This document shows, one piece after another, positions 19,234-27,876 of a stretch of 64,000 bases of DNA. The stretch is from assembly GCF_005405345.1 (NCBI RefSeq), contig NZ_BJDW01000001.1:124001-188000 (forward strand). The letters are read 5' to 3'. The notes below the pieces were generated by a model. The model was given only the letters and a program-made list of their open reading frames with translations. It did not search any database and had not been told where the DNA came from. Within the stretch, counting starts at the first letter, position 1. Every line of letters begins with the position of its first letter. The DNA comes from Enterococcus viikkiensis (lineage in GTDB: Bacteria; Bacillota; Bacilli; Lactobacillales; Enterococcaceae). Made by a program: the position numbers and the translations under genes.

Positions 19234-19300
19234 GCCACATAAGGATTCTTGGCTACTTCGGTAGTTTAGAAAAGAGTCCTTGATGTGGCACTTTTTATTT
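19234..19300 (+). terminator. Terminator of tRNA-Lys
   Basis: Long imperfect stem (GCCACAT..AAGGA..TTCTT with AAGAG..TCCTT..ATGTGGC) ending in a T-rich run at 19292-19303. Confidence 0.75.
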
Positions 19301-19389
19301 TTATTAAAAATAAGTTAACTATAAAAGTACATGGATCTTTCCTTTGAAAAATAATCTAATTTTTTTATAGCTAGCTTTTAACTTCATAG

Positions 19390-19428
19390 AAAAAACAGCC
19401 CAAACAATGATTGTTTGGGCTGTTTTTT
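19390..19428. terminator. Terminator of oppBCDF
   Basis: Perfect 18-bp stem (19390-19407 with 19411-19428) with A6/T6 ends, just after the oppF stop; it would work in both directions. Confidence 0.9.
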
Positions 19429-19440
19429 GTGTACAACAAA

Positions 19441-20394
19441 TTAAACTGCTATTGCTTTTTCATTTTTTAAATGCTGCAATTTTTTCTTATAGTAGACTAC
19501 TTCGTCTTCCGCTGCATAAATAAAATGACCTGGTCCGATTTCTCGTAGTGAACGCTCTTTGCTATCGTGTGGCTCGATTTGATACTTGATCCGGCGGCGT
19601 TGACGTTCATGATCAGGATCTGGCATCGGAATCGCCGATAAGAGACTTTCTGTATAAGGATGCACACCGAAGTGATAAATCTCCTCACTGCTACCCACCT
19701 CTAGTAAGTGCCCATTATTCATTACGCCGATCCGATCACTGATATGTTTCACCATTGAAAGGTCATGAGCGATAAACAAATAAGTCAAATTGTGTTCCTT
19801 CTGTAAGTCTTGTAATAAATTGACCACCTGAGCTTGAATCGATACGTCTAAAGCCGAGATTGGTTCATCACAAATAATAAAGCGCGGACGTACCGCCAAC
19901 GCTCGGGCAATCCCGATCCGCTGACGCTGTCCACCAGAAAATTCATGGGGATAACGTGTGCCGTGACTTGGATTCAGTCCGACTGTCTCCAACAGGTCAT
20001 TCACAATTTTATCCCGCTCTTTGCTAGTGCTAGCCAAGCCGTTGACGTCGATTCCTTCTGCAATGATGTCTTTGACTTTCATACGAGGATTCAAAGAAGC
20101 ATACGGATCTTGGAAGATCATTTGAACATCCCGTCGAAATTGTTTTGAGGCCTCTTTGCCGTGGATTTTTGTAACGTCTTGTCCATCAAATAAGACTTCA
20201 CCCGCCGTTTGCTGGTTCAAGCGAATAATCGTTCGTCCCGTCGTGGACTTTCCACTGCCGGACTCCCCAACTAATCCAAAAGTCTCGCCTTCTTCGATAT
20301 AAAAACTGACATCATTCACGGCACGAACTTCATCTTTTCGGCCGGCATTGAAATATTGTTTTAGATTATTGACTTCTAACAGCCGTTTTGTCAT
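19441..20394 (-). CDS. oppF: Oligopeptide ABC transporter ATP-binding protein OppF
   Basis: A 317-residue ATPase: Walker A GESGSGKST near residue 46, signature SGGQRQR near residue 150, Walker B RFIICDEP, plus the C-terminal Opp/Dpp extension. It pairs with OppD to drive peptide import through OppBC. The start ATG (20392-20394) follows GGAGG by 8 bp; a 57-codon in-frame extension upstream overlaps oppD, has no ribosome site and is rejected. Last gene of oppBCDF. Confidence 0.96.
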   Translation of the reverse strand: MTKRLLEVNNLKQYFNAGRKDEVRAVNDVSFYIEEGETFGLVGESGSGKSTTGRTIIRLNQQTAGEVLFDGQDVTKIHGKEASKQFRRDVQMIFQDPYASLNPRMKVKDIIAEGIDVNGLASTSKERDKIVNDLLETVGLNPSHGTRYPHEFSGGQRQRIGIARALAVRPRFIICDEPISALDVSIQAQVVNLLQDLQKEHNLTYLFIAHDLSMVKHISDRIGVMNNGHLLEVGSSEEIYHFGVHPYTESLLSAIPMPDPDHERQRRRIKYQIEPHDSKERSLREIGPGHFIYAAEDEVVYYKKKLQHLKNEKAIAV

Positions 20395-20410
20395 AGTGAT
20401 CCTCCTCGTG

Positions 20411-21457
20411 TTACGCAGAATGTTGTTTTTGTTTTTTTGCAAAGATATCCCAGCGCCGTTGAATCTCGGCAGGAGGAGTAACTGCAGGTGCTTGTGGTGC
20501 CAATAACCAAGTTGCAGCTTTATGGGTTGCTGAGAGCTCGAAAAATGGCGGCTCTTGCTCAGCATCTATTTTTAAAGCAAATTCATTTCGAGGATAAAAG
20601 GCATCGCCTTTTGGCGGGTCTAATAAATCAGGCGGTGACCCAGGAATCGCGTACAAGCGATCACTTTCACTTTCTAATGTTGGCATTGAGCCTAATAAGC
20701 CCCATGTATAAGGATGCTGCGGATTGTAGAAAATCTCTTCCGCTGTCCCAACTTCTATAATTTTACCCGCATACATCACCGCTACCCGATCAGCCACATT
20801 GGCTACCACCCCTAAATCATGGGTAATGAAAATAATCGATGTTTCGATCTTCGTTTGGATTTCTTTTAGTAATTCTAAGATTTGGGCTTGGATCGTCACG
20901 TCTAACGCTGTCGTCGGTTCATCGGCAATCAAGATTTCTGGATTACAGATTAAGGCAATCGCGATCACAATCCGTTGACGTTGCCCGCCGGAAAATTGAT
21001 GGGGATAACTTTTTAAACGCTTCTCGGCATCGGGAATTCCAACTAAGTTCAACAAATCCAGGGCCGCTTTTAAGCCTTCTTTTTTCGAAACTTTTTTGTG
21101 CTTTCTTAAAGACTCGGCCACTTGTTTGCCAATTGGCATCGTGGGGTCTAAAGAAGTCATAGGATCTTGGAAAATCATAGCGATTTCTCGTCCACGAATT
21201 TTTTGCATTTCTTTTTCTGTTTTGTTGACTAAATTATCACCTTTAAATACTATTTCTCCCTGATCGATATTCGCATTACTGGAGAGTAGCCGCATGATTG
21301 TCCGGGTGGTTACAGATTTCCCGCTACCAGATTCTCCCACAATGGCTAAGGTCTCCCCTTTATTTAGTTCAAAATCGACACCGCGAATCGCGCGAACTTT
21401 TCCCGCATAGGTGTCAAAAGATATTTGTAAGTTGTTTACTTCTAGAATTTTTGTCAT
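20411..21457 (-). CDS. oppD: Oligopeptide ABC transporter ATP-binding protein OppD
   Basis: A 348-residue ATPase with GESGSGKSV (Walker A), SGGQRQR (signature), ILIADEPTTALD (Walker B), and the C-terminal oligopeptide-transporter domain with GSPPDLLDPPKGD. It forms the ATPase heterodimer with OppF. It lies 7 bp after oppC and 16 bp before oppF. Complete and normal in length. Confidence 0.97.
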   Translation of the reverse strand: MTKILEVNNLQISFDTYAGKVRAIRGVDFELNKGETLAIVGESGSGKSVTTRTIMRLLSSNANIDQGEIVFKGDNLVNKTEKEMQKIRGREIAMIFQDPMTSLDPTMPIGKQVAESLRKHKKVSKKEGLKAALDLLNLVGIPDAEKRLKSYPHQFSGGQRQRIVIAIALICNPEILIADEPTTALDVTIQAQILELLKEIQTKIETSIIFITHDLGVVANVADRVAVMYAGKIIEVGTAEEIFYNPQHPYTWGLLGSMPTLESESDRLYAIPGSPPDLLDPPKGDAFYPRNEFALKIDAEQEPPFFELSATHKAATWLLAPQAPAVTPPAEIQRRWDIFAKKQKQHSA

Positions 21458-21464
21458 ACGCTCG

Positions 21465-22502
21465 TCACTCTTTCATTTTCGGATCGAAGGCATCTCGCAA
21501 CCCATCGGCCAATAGATTAAAACAGATCATAATGACGGAGATTGTCACCGCTGGAATCCATAATAAGTAAGGTAAGTATAAGAAGGTTTTGTACCCGTCG
21601 TTCAACAATGTACCTAAAGAAGCATTCGGCGGCATCAAACCTAGACCGATGAAGCTCAAGAAAGCTTCAAAGAAGATCGCCGTTGGAATACTGAACATCA
21701 TTTGAATAATAATGACACTGGAGATATTCGGGACGATATGCTTGAAGGCAATCTTCCATTTAGATTCTCCTAAGGTCATCCCAGCTAAAACATATTCTTG
21801 ATCCTTTAACTTCAAGGTCTGGGCTCGAACAATCCGCGCCATCGGTATCCAGTTGGTAATCGCCATCGCAGCTACAATTGAGAAGATCCCTGGTTCAAAA
21901 ACTACCAGCATCAAAATCATTACCACTAAGTTGGGAATCCCTGAAAGAATTTCTAAGAAACGTTGCATCGCATTATCAACTTTCCCGCCTAAAAGACCAG
22001 AGATCAAGCCATAAGCTACACCGATCGTAATATCAAAGAGAGCGGCGATAAAGGCGATCAATAGTGAGATTCGCGTTCCCATGAATAGTCGGCTCAATAC
22101 ATCTCGACCTAAGCTATCTGTTCCTAATAAATAATTCACGTTGCTGGGGACATCTGCTTGGGCATATTTATTAACCAATTCACCGGCCACCATTGTTTTT
22201 CCGTTCAACCCGTTAATATTCAGACCGGGAATTCGCGGTGGCAAATTGCTGTAATCTACGTTTTGCTTCGTCGGATCTTGGGGTGAAATAAAAATCGTTA
22301 AAATTGAAACCGCGATGATCACGACAAGTAAGCCCATAGAGATCACAGCTGCTTTATTTTTTTTCAAACGGCGCCAAGAATCTTGTAAGAAATTCAAGGA
22401 AGGTGCGGCAATTTCTTCCCGTTCCTTCTCGGTATTTTTTTGTAACGGTTGAAATTCATCAGCAGGAATATCAACGATCGAAGAATATTTGATTGTTTCC
22501 AT
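21465..22502 (-). CDS. oppC: Oligopeptide ABC transporter permease OppC
   Basis: A 345-residue permease: N-terminal cytoplasmic segment, first helix at about residues 52-72, a long extracytoplasmic loop, then five helices including the EAA-loop region LAGMTLGESKWKIAFKHIVP. The insert between the first two helices is typical of OppC. Its ATG overlaps the oppB stop, indicating coupling. Forms the membrane channel with OppB. Confidence 0.96.
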   Translation of the reverse strand: METIKYSSIVDIPADEFQPLQKNTEKEREEIAAPSLNFLQDSWRRLKKNKAAVISMGLLVVIIAVSILTIFISPQDPTKQNVDYSNLPPRIPGLNINGLNGKTMVAGELVNKYAQADVPSNVNYLLGTDSLGRDVLSRLFMGTRISLLIAFIAALFDITIGVAYGLISGLLGGKVDNAMQRFLEILSGIPNLVVMILMLVVFEPGIFSIVAAMAITNWIPMARIVRAQTLKLKDQEYVLAGMTLGESKWKIAFKHIVPNISSVIIIQMMFSIPTAIFFEAFLSFIGLGLMPPNASLGTLLNDGYKTFLYLPYLLWIPAVTISVIMICFNLLADGLRDAFDPKMKE

Positions 22503-23443
22503 CAGCTCTTGCTCCCTTCTGATAAACGAATCCGCGGATCAACAAGCCCATAGAGCAAGTCTACAACTAAAATAACGAAGACTAGCATAAAGGAATAAAG
22601 GATCGTCACCGCCATGATGGTTGGATAGTCATTAGTAGTAATGGACTTAACAAATTGCTCGCCGATCCCAGGAATTGCGAAAATATTTTCAACCACCAAC
22701 GAACCGGTCATCAAGGCCACTGCTAGAGGTCCTAATAAGGTCATTAGAGGAATCAAGCTATTTCGTAAGCCATGCTTAAAGGCGATTTCCCAGCGACTTA
22801 ATCCTTTGGCTCGTGCCAATTCTACATAATCACTGTGGAGGACTTCCACCATCTCGGTTCGAATAAAGCGGGCCGAATCGGCTAGTGGCGACATCGCCAA
22901 GGCAATGGTTGGCAAAATGGTATAAGCGAAGCCTTCCCATTTTGCGATCGGTAAAACCTGCAACTTCATAGCAAAAATGTATTGCAACAAAACAGCAAAA
23001 ACGAAGTTCGGGATTGAACGACCTAAAATGGCGATTAGCGTTGAGGACGTATCCACCCAAGAGTTTTGGCGCATTGCCGCTACCGTTCCTAAAATGATCC
23101 CTACAAGGGTACCGAAAATAATTGCTTGTACCCCAAGTTGTAAGGAAGGTCCGATTCGTCCAGCTAATAAAGTCGCTACCGCTTGGTTTTTAAACTGGAA
23201 GGAAATCCCAAAATCTCCTTGAACTAGGTTTGACAAATAAATGCCGTATTGAACGATCACTGGTTTGTCTAGTCCCACTTGCTTGTTTAACATTGCAATC
23301 GTTTCTGGACTTAGACGTTCTTGATTGGTATACGGTGTCCCTGGTAATAATTGCATCAAGAAGAAAGTGATGGTCGCAATCAGCCATAAGGTAATCAACA
23401 TAAAAAAGACACGCTTCAATAAATACTTAACATAGCTGCTCAT
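22502..23443 (-). CDS. oppB: Oligopeptide ABC transporter permease OppB
   Basis: A 313-residue permease with six helices, N-terminal YLLKRVFFMLITLW, LLPGTPYTN near residue 33, and the EAA loop ELARAKGLSRWEIAFKHGLRN near residue 206. The start ATG (23441-23443) follows AGGAGG by 6 bp; an 18-codon upstream extension lacks a ribosome site. It is first in oppBCDF. The binding protein oppA lies further upstream, beyond an opposite-strand gene. Confidence 0.96.
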   Translation of the reverse strand: MSSYVKYLLKRVFFMLITLWLIATITFFLMQLLPGTPYTNQERLSPETIAMLNKQVGLDKPVIVQYGIYLSNLVQGDFGISFQFKNQAVATLLAGRIGPSLQLGVQAIIFGTLVGIILGTVAAMRQNSWVDTSSTLIAILGRSIPNFVFAVLLQYIFAMKLQVLPIAKWEGFAYTILPTIALAMSPLADSARFIRTEMVEVLHSDYVELARAKGLSRWEIAFKHGLRNSLIPLMTLLGPLAVALMTGSLVVENIFAIPGIGEQFVKSITTNDYPTIMAVTILYSFMLVFVILVVDLLYGLVDPRIRLSEGSKS

Positions 23444-23630
23444 CTGGTGCCTCCTAATTTCTATCGTAATATGTATTTTAAATACATCGAGTGTCATTGA
23501 ATTGTTTGACTAATTTTTATGAATAGAACAAATGCTCTACTAAATGTAATAGCCTGTTCTTTGACTTTAAAGATCATTTTGTTTTACAGTATCAATAGCT
23601 GTCCTTAACTTAAAAATTGGAGTTGTCTAT

Positions 23631-23975
23631 ATGAAAAACAAATTATTTCCCCTCATTATCGGTGGTGGGCTACTAATCTTAACTGTCGTCTACTCTGCTT
23701 TTCAGAATGATCTGACGGCCATATCTTTATCCAACCGATTCTTTTTAGTTAGTCTGCCCTTTTTGATTATCGGCATTTTATTATGGATTTTTTCTTCAGG
23801 CTTCTTTGACTATTTTCAACATTCAATGAAACAAGCCCTTAATAGAAAACAAAAGAAAAAATCAGAAGGCTTAGCCCTCTCCGAAGTTGGACAAGGACGC
23901 TATTTCTTTTGGTTGATCATTGCCGCGATCTTAATCGTTGCATCCATCGTTTGCGTCATTCTGGCAATGATCTAA
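23631..23975 (+). CDS. DUF3899 small membrane protein
   Basis: A 114-residue protein with three membrane helices (about residues 7-25, 38-58, 91-113) and a basic loop RKQKKKSEG between the second and third. The layout fits DUF3899, whose function is unknown. GGAG stands 8 bp before the ATG; a possible promoter TTGACT-17-TTACAG lies upstream. It sits on the opposite strand between oppA and oppB, which splits the oligopeptide permease into two units, and has its own terminator. Confidence 0.8.
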   Translation: MKNKLFPLIIGGGLLILTVVYSAFQNDLTAISLSNRFFLVSLPFLIIGILLWIFSSGFFDYFQHSMKQALNRKQKKKSEGLALSEVGQGRYFFWLIIAAILIVASIVCVILAMI

Positions 23976-23978
23976 AAG

Positions 23979-24014
23979 GAAGTTGGAACAAGGAACGTTC
24001 CAACTTCTTTTTTT
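23979..24014. terminator. Terminator of the DUF3899 gene
   Basis: Perfect 11-bp stem (23979-23989 with 23997-24007), 7-nt loop and T7. A shorter T-run on the other side may also stop oppA transcripts. Confidence 0.85.
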
Positions 24015-24087
24015 AGTCATCATCCCCCGTTTGCACATCAATCAGTCTGTTTTCGATTAATTTTCCACAGGTTCTTTTACTTCTCTA

Positions 24088-25752
24088 CTATTTTTCTACA
24101 TAAGTCCATTTGTAATCCCAAGAAGCGCCAGCTGGGTGATGCACAATACCTTTGACTTTCTCGTTTACTAAATGTGCTTCTGATAATTGGTAAAGTGGCG
24201 CAATCCCTGATTCCTTAGAGATGATTTCGTTAGCCTTTTGTAGATCATCCCAGCGTGCTTCTTCATCACTAGCATCTTTATTGCCAGAATCATCGACTGC
24301 TTTGTCATACTCTTTGTTGCTCCAACGTCCACGGTTGTATGAATTTCCTGTAACGAATAAATCGGTGAAGCTAGATGGGTCTGCATAGTCAGCACCCCAA
24401 CCGCCTAAAAGAACATCGAAGTCGCCGTTATTTGAACGATCCAATCGAACTGAGAATGGTACTGGTGTCGGTTTAACCGTAACACCTGGCAAGGTTTCTT
24501 CTAAAGCACTTTGCATATACTCAATCACTTTTTTCGATGAATCAGTGTCTGACGCCATTAATTCGAATGAAAGTGAATTGATATTCAATTCTTTCTTAGC
24601 TTTGTCCCAATATTCTTTGGCTTTTGCTTTATCATAAGGCGCTAAATTCCCCGCTTCTTTCGCAAAGTCTTCGTCAGTCTTAGGATTTTTTGACATTCCA
24701 GATGGTACTAGACCAGTTGAAACAACTGAACCATCACCTAATACTTGGTTGACTAAAGATTTACGATTGACCGCGTAAGAAATTGCTTTGCGCAAGTTTT
24801 CATTTTTAAATGGTGAGTCCGCTTTGCGTTGATTAAATTCAAGGTAGCTAGTACGGGCCTCTTTAAAGGATTTGTAGGCTGGATCATTGGCATTTTGTTG
24901 TGCCAATTCACCTGAAAGAATGATGTCATCTGCTTCACCATCTTTAAATAAATTTAATGAAGTAGAAGATTCCTTCACGACATTGACTTTAATATTCGAT
25001 AGTTTGACTTCGTCTTTGTCCCAGTACGTATCATTTTTCTTATACTCCCACTCAGTGTCCGTTCCCGGTCCATCAAAGCCTGCTAATGTAAATGGCCCAT
25101 TGTACACGGATTTGTCACTCTTAGTCGCATACTCTTTGCCGTTTTCTTCAACAACTTTTTGATTTTGTGGGAAGAATGAAGGGAAAGCCAATAGGTAATC
25201 AAAATAAGGGGTTGCCTTTGCTAATTTGATTTCAAGCTCGTGATCATTTACTGCTTTGATTCCCAATTCATCAGGCGATTTTTTCCCAGCCGTAATATCT
25301 GCTGCGTTCTCAACTGATTCAAAAAGGTAGGCATACTCTGAAGCGGTTTCAGGCTTCACTGTTCGCTGCCAACCATAAACATAATCTTTGGCGGTAACAG
25401 GATCGCCATTCGACCATTTTGCATCTTTTCTTAATTTAACAGTATAGGTTTTACCATCATCACTGACTTTGACTTTTTCACTAGCACCAGCAGGCTGAGG
25501 CTTATTGTCTTTGTCTAAACGATAAATTCCTTCATAAACATTATTTAATGCGGTGAAGCTGATTGTATCTGTTGCAACTGATAAGTCAGCGGTAGGCATT
25601 TCTTGTTGAACAACTAAATTGAAGGTGCCATTGTTGTCTTTCGAACCGCTGCTAGAACTACTTTTGCTGTCCGATGACGCCCCACCGCCATAACACCCCG
25701 CTAAAACTAGACCACATATTGCGATAATCCCATAAGTAAATTTATTCCTCAT
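24088..25752 (-). CDS. oppA: Oligopeptide-binding lipoprotein OppA
   Basis: A 554-residue extracytoplasmic solute-binding protein (SBP_bac_5). The signal peptide ends in the lipobox LAGC, with Cys19 as the lipid anchor, followed by a Ser/Gly-rich linker. It delivers peptides to OppBCDF. Motifs typical of OppA include LRKDAKWSNGDPVTAKDYVYGWQR cut short here as its central WSNGDPVTA near residue 118. AAGGGG precedes the ATG. Its promoter (25811-25839) and a CodY-like box (25773-25787) suggest control by branched-chain amino acids. It is separate from oppBCDF. Confidence 0.96.
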   Translation of the reverse strand: MRNKFTYGIIAICGLVLAGCYGGGASSDSKSSSSSGSKDNNGTFNLVVQQEMPTADLSVATDTISFTALNNVYEGIYRLDKDNKPQPAGASEKVKVSDDGKTYTVKLRKDAKWSNGDPVTAKDYVYGWQRTVKPETASEYAYLFESVENAADITAGKKSPDELGIKAVNDHELEIKLAKATPYFDYLLAFPSFFPQNQKVVEENGKEYATKSDKSVYNGPFTLAGFDGPGTDTEWEYKKNDTYWDKDEVKLSNIKVNVVKESSTSLNLFKDGEADDIILSGELAQQNANDPAYKSFKEARTSYLEFNQRKADSPFKNENLRKAISYAVNRKSLVNQVLGDGSVVSTGLVPSGMSKNPKTDEDFAKEAGNLAPYDKAKAKEYWDKAKKELNINSLSFELMASDTDSSKKVIEYMQSALEETLPGVTVKPTPVPFSVRLDRSNNGDFDVLLGGWGADYADPSSFTDLFVTGNSYNRGRWSNKEYDKAVDDSGNKDASDEEARWDDLQKANEIISKESGIAPLYQLSEAHLVNEKVKGIVHHPAGASWDYKWTYVEK

Positions 25753-25772
25753 ATCTTTTTCCCCTTTGTTTC

Positions 25773-25787
25773 AATTTTCAGAATAAT
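25773..25787 (-). promoter_or_regulatory. CodY-like box at oppA
   Basis: AATTTTCAGAATAAT (plus strand) matches 13 of 15 positions of the AATTTTCWGAAAATT consensus. It lies in the oppA leader, about 20 bp after the likely transcription start, where CodY would block transcription. Confidence 0.6.
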
Positions 25788-25810
25788 TATGTTTTTCTGA
25801 GTTAATTAGT

Positions 25811-25839
25811 AGTTTAATCACTTGTTTTTAATAAATCAA
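25811..25839 (-). promoter_or_regulatory. oppA promoter
   Basis: -35 TTGATT (25834-25839), 17-bp spacer, -10 TAAACT (25811-25816). Upstream, 25840-26098 is very AT-rich and shows no gene. Confidence 0.65.
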
Positions 25840-26098
25840 TACATTTGCTTAAACTTTTTTTAATTTCAGCAAAAAATCAAAGTAAAACTTGTTAAATCAA
25901 CAATTAATCAAGAAATTTTTTTCTTAGCTAAGTAAATCAAGTAAATGTTGTCTATTTACACCAAAATGTAAGCCAAATTTTTTTGAAAAAAAAATAATAG
26001 CATTCATTTAAGCGTAAAATTATATTTTTTCATTTTTAAAACGCAATCAAATCCATTTAAAATTAAAAATAATTCTCATTGTTTCTTCATAAATACCA

Positions 26099-26127
26099 TT
26101 GACATTCTTTTTGTTTTCTTATACGAT
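26099..26127 (+). promoter_or_regulatory. leu operon promoter
   Basis: Consensus -35 TTGACA (26099-26104), 17-bp spacer, -10 TACGAT (26122-26127). It gives a leader of about 210 nt before leuA. Degenerate CodY-like boxes overlap the first transcribed bases (26138-26162; 11-12 of 15 matches), weak evidence only. Confidence 0.8.
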
Positions 26128-26176
26128 ATTAACAACAAATTTTATAAAAAATTCTGACAATAAACGGGTGGTTGCA

Positions 26177-26221
26177 ATGACGAATACAAAAATAGCTTTC
26201 AACGCAACTTTATTATTATAG
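26177..26221 (+). CDS. leuL: leu leader peptide (14 residues, three terminal Leu codons)
   Basis: ATG to TAG encodes MTNTKIAFNATLLL. The three TTA codons (26210-26218) stand directly before the stop. GGGTGG lies 6 bp before the ATG. The frame sits in the leader between a strong promoter and a terminator hairpin ahead of leuA, the arrangement of ribosome-mediated attenuation. When Leu-tRNA is scarce, stalling at these codons should favour read-through. Leader peptides of this kind are known for leucine operons, including in Lactococcus; this one was identified from sequence only. Confidence 0.85.
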   Translation: MTNTKIAFNATLLL

Positions 26222-26223
26222 CT

Positions 26224-26258
26224 GGGACTCTTTCTTGAAAATTCTTTCAGAGAGTCCC
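26224..26258 (+). promoter_or_regulatory. Attenuator hairpin 1 of the leu leader
   Basis: Stem of 10 bp (26224-26233 with 26249-26258) directly after the leader-peptide stop. Bases 26228-26236 (CTCTTTCTT) can instead pair with 26278-26286 (AAGAAAGAG), inside the 5' arm and loop of the terminator, forming an antiterminator. Confidence 0.7.
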
Positions 26259-26263
26259 TATTA

Positions 26264-26313
26264 GCATTGCATCGAAGAAGAAAGAGGTTCTTCTTCGATG
26301 GAGTGCTTTTTTT
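26264..26313 (+). terminator. leu attenuator terminator
   Basis: A 19-bp stem (26264-26282 with 26288-26306, one mismatch), 5-nt loop and T7, 31 bp before the leuA start. Confidence 0.9.
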
Positions 26314-26343
26314 ATACCCGCTTTTGACTAAGGAGGAAAAAAG

Positions 26344-27864
26344 ATGAGAAAGATCCAATTTTTCGACACTACATTAAGGGATGGCGAACAAACACCAGGG
26401 GTTAATTTTAATGTCAAAGAAAAAATTCAAATTGCTCTACAATTAGAAAAATGGGGCGTAGATGTCATCGAAGCCGGATTCCCTGTCGCCTCACCGGGAG
26501 ACTTTGAAGCGGTCCAACATATTGCACGTCGAATAAAAAAAATGACTGTCACCGGTTTGGCCCGTTGCCAGAAAAAAGATATTGATCGTGCCTATGACGC
26601 ACTGAAAGAAGCAGCTGATCCGCAAATCCATGTCTTTCTAGCTACAAGTGACATCCATATGCAATACAAATTGAAAATGACTAAAGCTGAAGTCCTCGCT
26701 TCTATCAAAGAGCATGTTAGCTATGCCCGGAGTTTATTTAAAAAAGTTCAGTTTTCACCGGAAGATGCTTCGCGAACGGAAAAAGGCTTCCTATTAGAAG
26801 CGGTCCAAACGGCGATTGACGCTGGCGCGACGATTATTAATGTGCCGGACACAGTAGGCTATTCGAACCCCACAGAATACGGCGAGATCTTTCGTTATCT
26901 AATCGAAAATATTCAAAGCGAGATGGAGATCAGTTTTTCTTCTCATTGCCATGACGATCTAGGCATGGCTACCGCCAATGCATTAGCGGCGATTGAAAAT
27001 GGTGCCAATCGAGTCGAGGGTGCGATCAATGGGATTGGTGAGCGGGCCGGCAATACAGCTTTAGAAGAAGTCGCCTTAGCATTATTTATTCGCAAAGATT
27101 TTTATCAATGTGACGCAGGGATCGTTTTAAATGAAACCAAACAGACCAGCGAATTAGTTTCTCGCCTTTCAGGCATTCCTGTCCCCAAAAATAAGGCGAT
27201 CATTGGCGAAAATGCCTATGCTCACGAATCAGGTATTCATCAAGATGGTGTGTTAAAAAATCCCGAAACGTATGAAATCATCACTCCGACTTTAGTTGGT
27301 GTCAGCCAAAATTCCCTCCCCCTTGGAAAATTGTCCGGCCGTCATGCTTTTACTACGAAGCTTGAAGAACTTGGGTATCAAATGGACGAGACAGATCGCA
27401 AAGAAGCCTTTAAACGATTCAAAAATTTAGCTGATAAGAAAAAACAAATCACGGATAAAGATCTAGTTGCACTATTAGCCGACCAATATCGAGAAGAAAT
27501 TGAAAAATGGAAGCTGGCTGACGTCCAAGTTCAGTACAACTCCAACGGTTATCAAGGAGCAATCGTTTCTATCTCAAGTGAGGAGAACGACATCAAAGTG
27601 GCTTCACGAATCGGCTCAGGAAGTATTCAAGCGATCTACAACGCCATTGATGATCTGTTCCAGCAAGAACCTCAGCTAACAGAATACGAAATTCAAGCAT
27701 TAACTGGTGGTGAAGATGCACAGGCTGAAGTTCGGGTCACACTGTTTGATGAAAAGAACAATCGGGAAGTCCGGGGAATCGGCGTCGATTTCGATGTACT
27801 TCATGCCTCAGCTAAAGCTTATGTACAAGCCAGTAATCATTTAATCCAAGCGATAATCGAATAA
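26344..27864 (+). CDS. leuA: 2-isopropylmalate synthase
   Basis: A 506-residue Leu[14 protein letters not shown] at the N-terminus (metal-binding Asp, catalytic Arg), [11 protein letters not shown] near residue 199, GNTALEEV near residue 237, and a C-terminal LeuA dimer/leucine-feedback domain from about residue 380. It condenses acetyl-CoA with 2-ketoisovalerate, the committed step to leucine. AAGGAGG lies 8 bp before the ATG. First of leuABCD, all closely spaced, controlled by the attenuator upstream. Confidence 0.98.
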   Translation: MRKIQFFDTTLRDGEQTPGVNFNVKEKIQIALQLEKWGVDVIEAGFPVASPGDFEAVQHIARRIKKMTVTGLARCQKKDIDRAYDALKEAADPQIHVFLATSDIHMQYKLKMTKAEVLASIKEHVSYARSLFKKVQFSPEDASRTEKGFLLEAVQTAIDAGATIINVPDTVGYSNPTEYGEIFRYLIENIQSEMEISFSSHCHDDLGMATANALAAIENGANRVEGAINGIGERAGNTALEEVALALFIRKDFYQCDAGIVLNETKQTSELVSRLSGIPVPKNKAIIGENAYAHESGIHQDGVLKNPETYEIITPTLVGVSQNSLPLGKLSGRHAFTTKLEELGYQMDETDRKEAFKRFKNLADKKKQITDKDLVALLADQYREEIEKWKLADVQVQYNSNGYQGAIVSISSEENDIKVASRIGSGSIQAIYNAIDDLFQQEPQLTEYEIQALTGGEDAQAEVRVTLFDEKNNREVRGIGVDFDVLHASAKAYVQASNHLIQAIIE

Positions 27865-27876
27865 GGAGATGCATTT

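Noticed and set aside
26161-26185. GGGTGG sequence resembling a T-box antiterminator motif upstream of leuA
   Set aside because: The bases after it do not match the T-box consensus and no specifier stem is seen. It is better explained as the ribosome site of the leader peptide.
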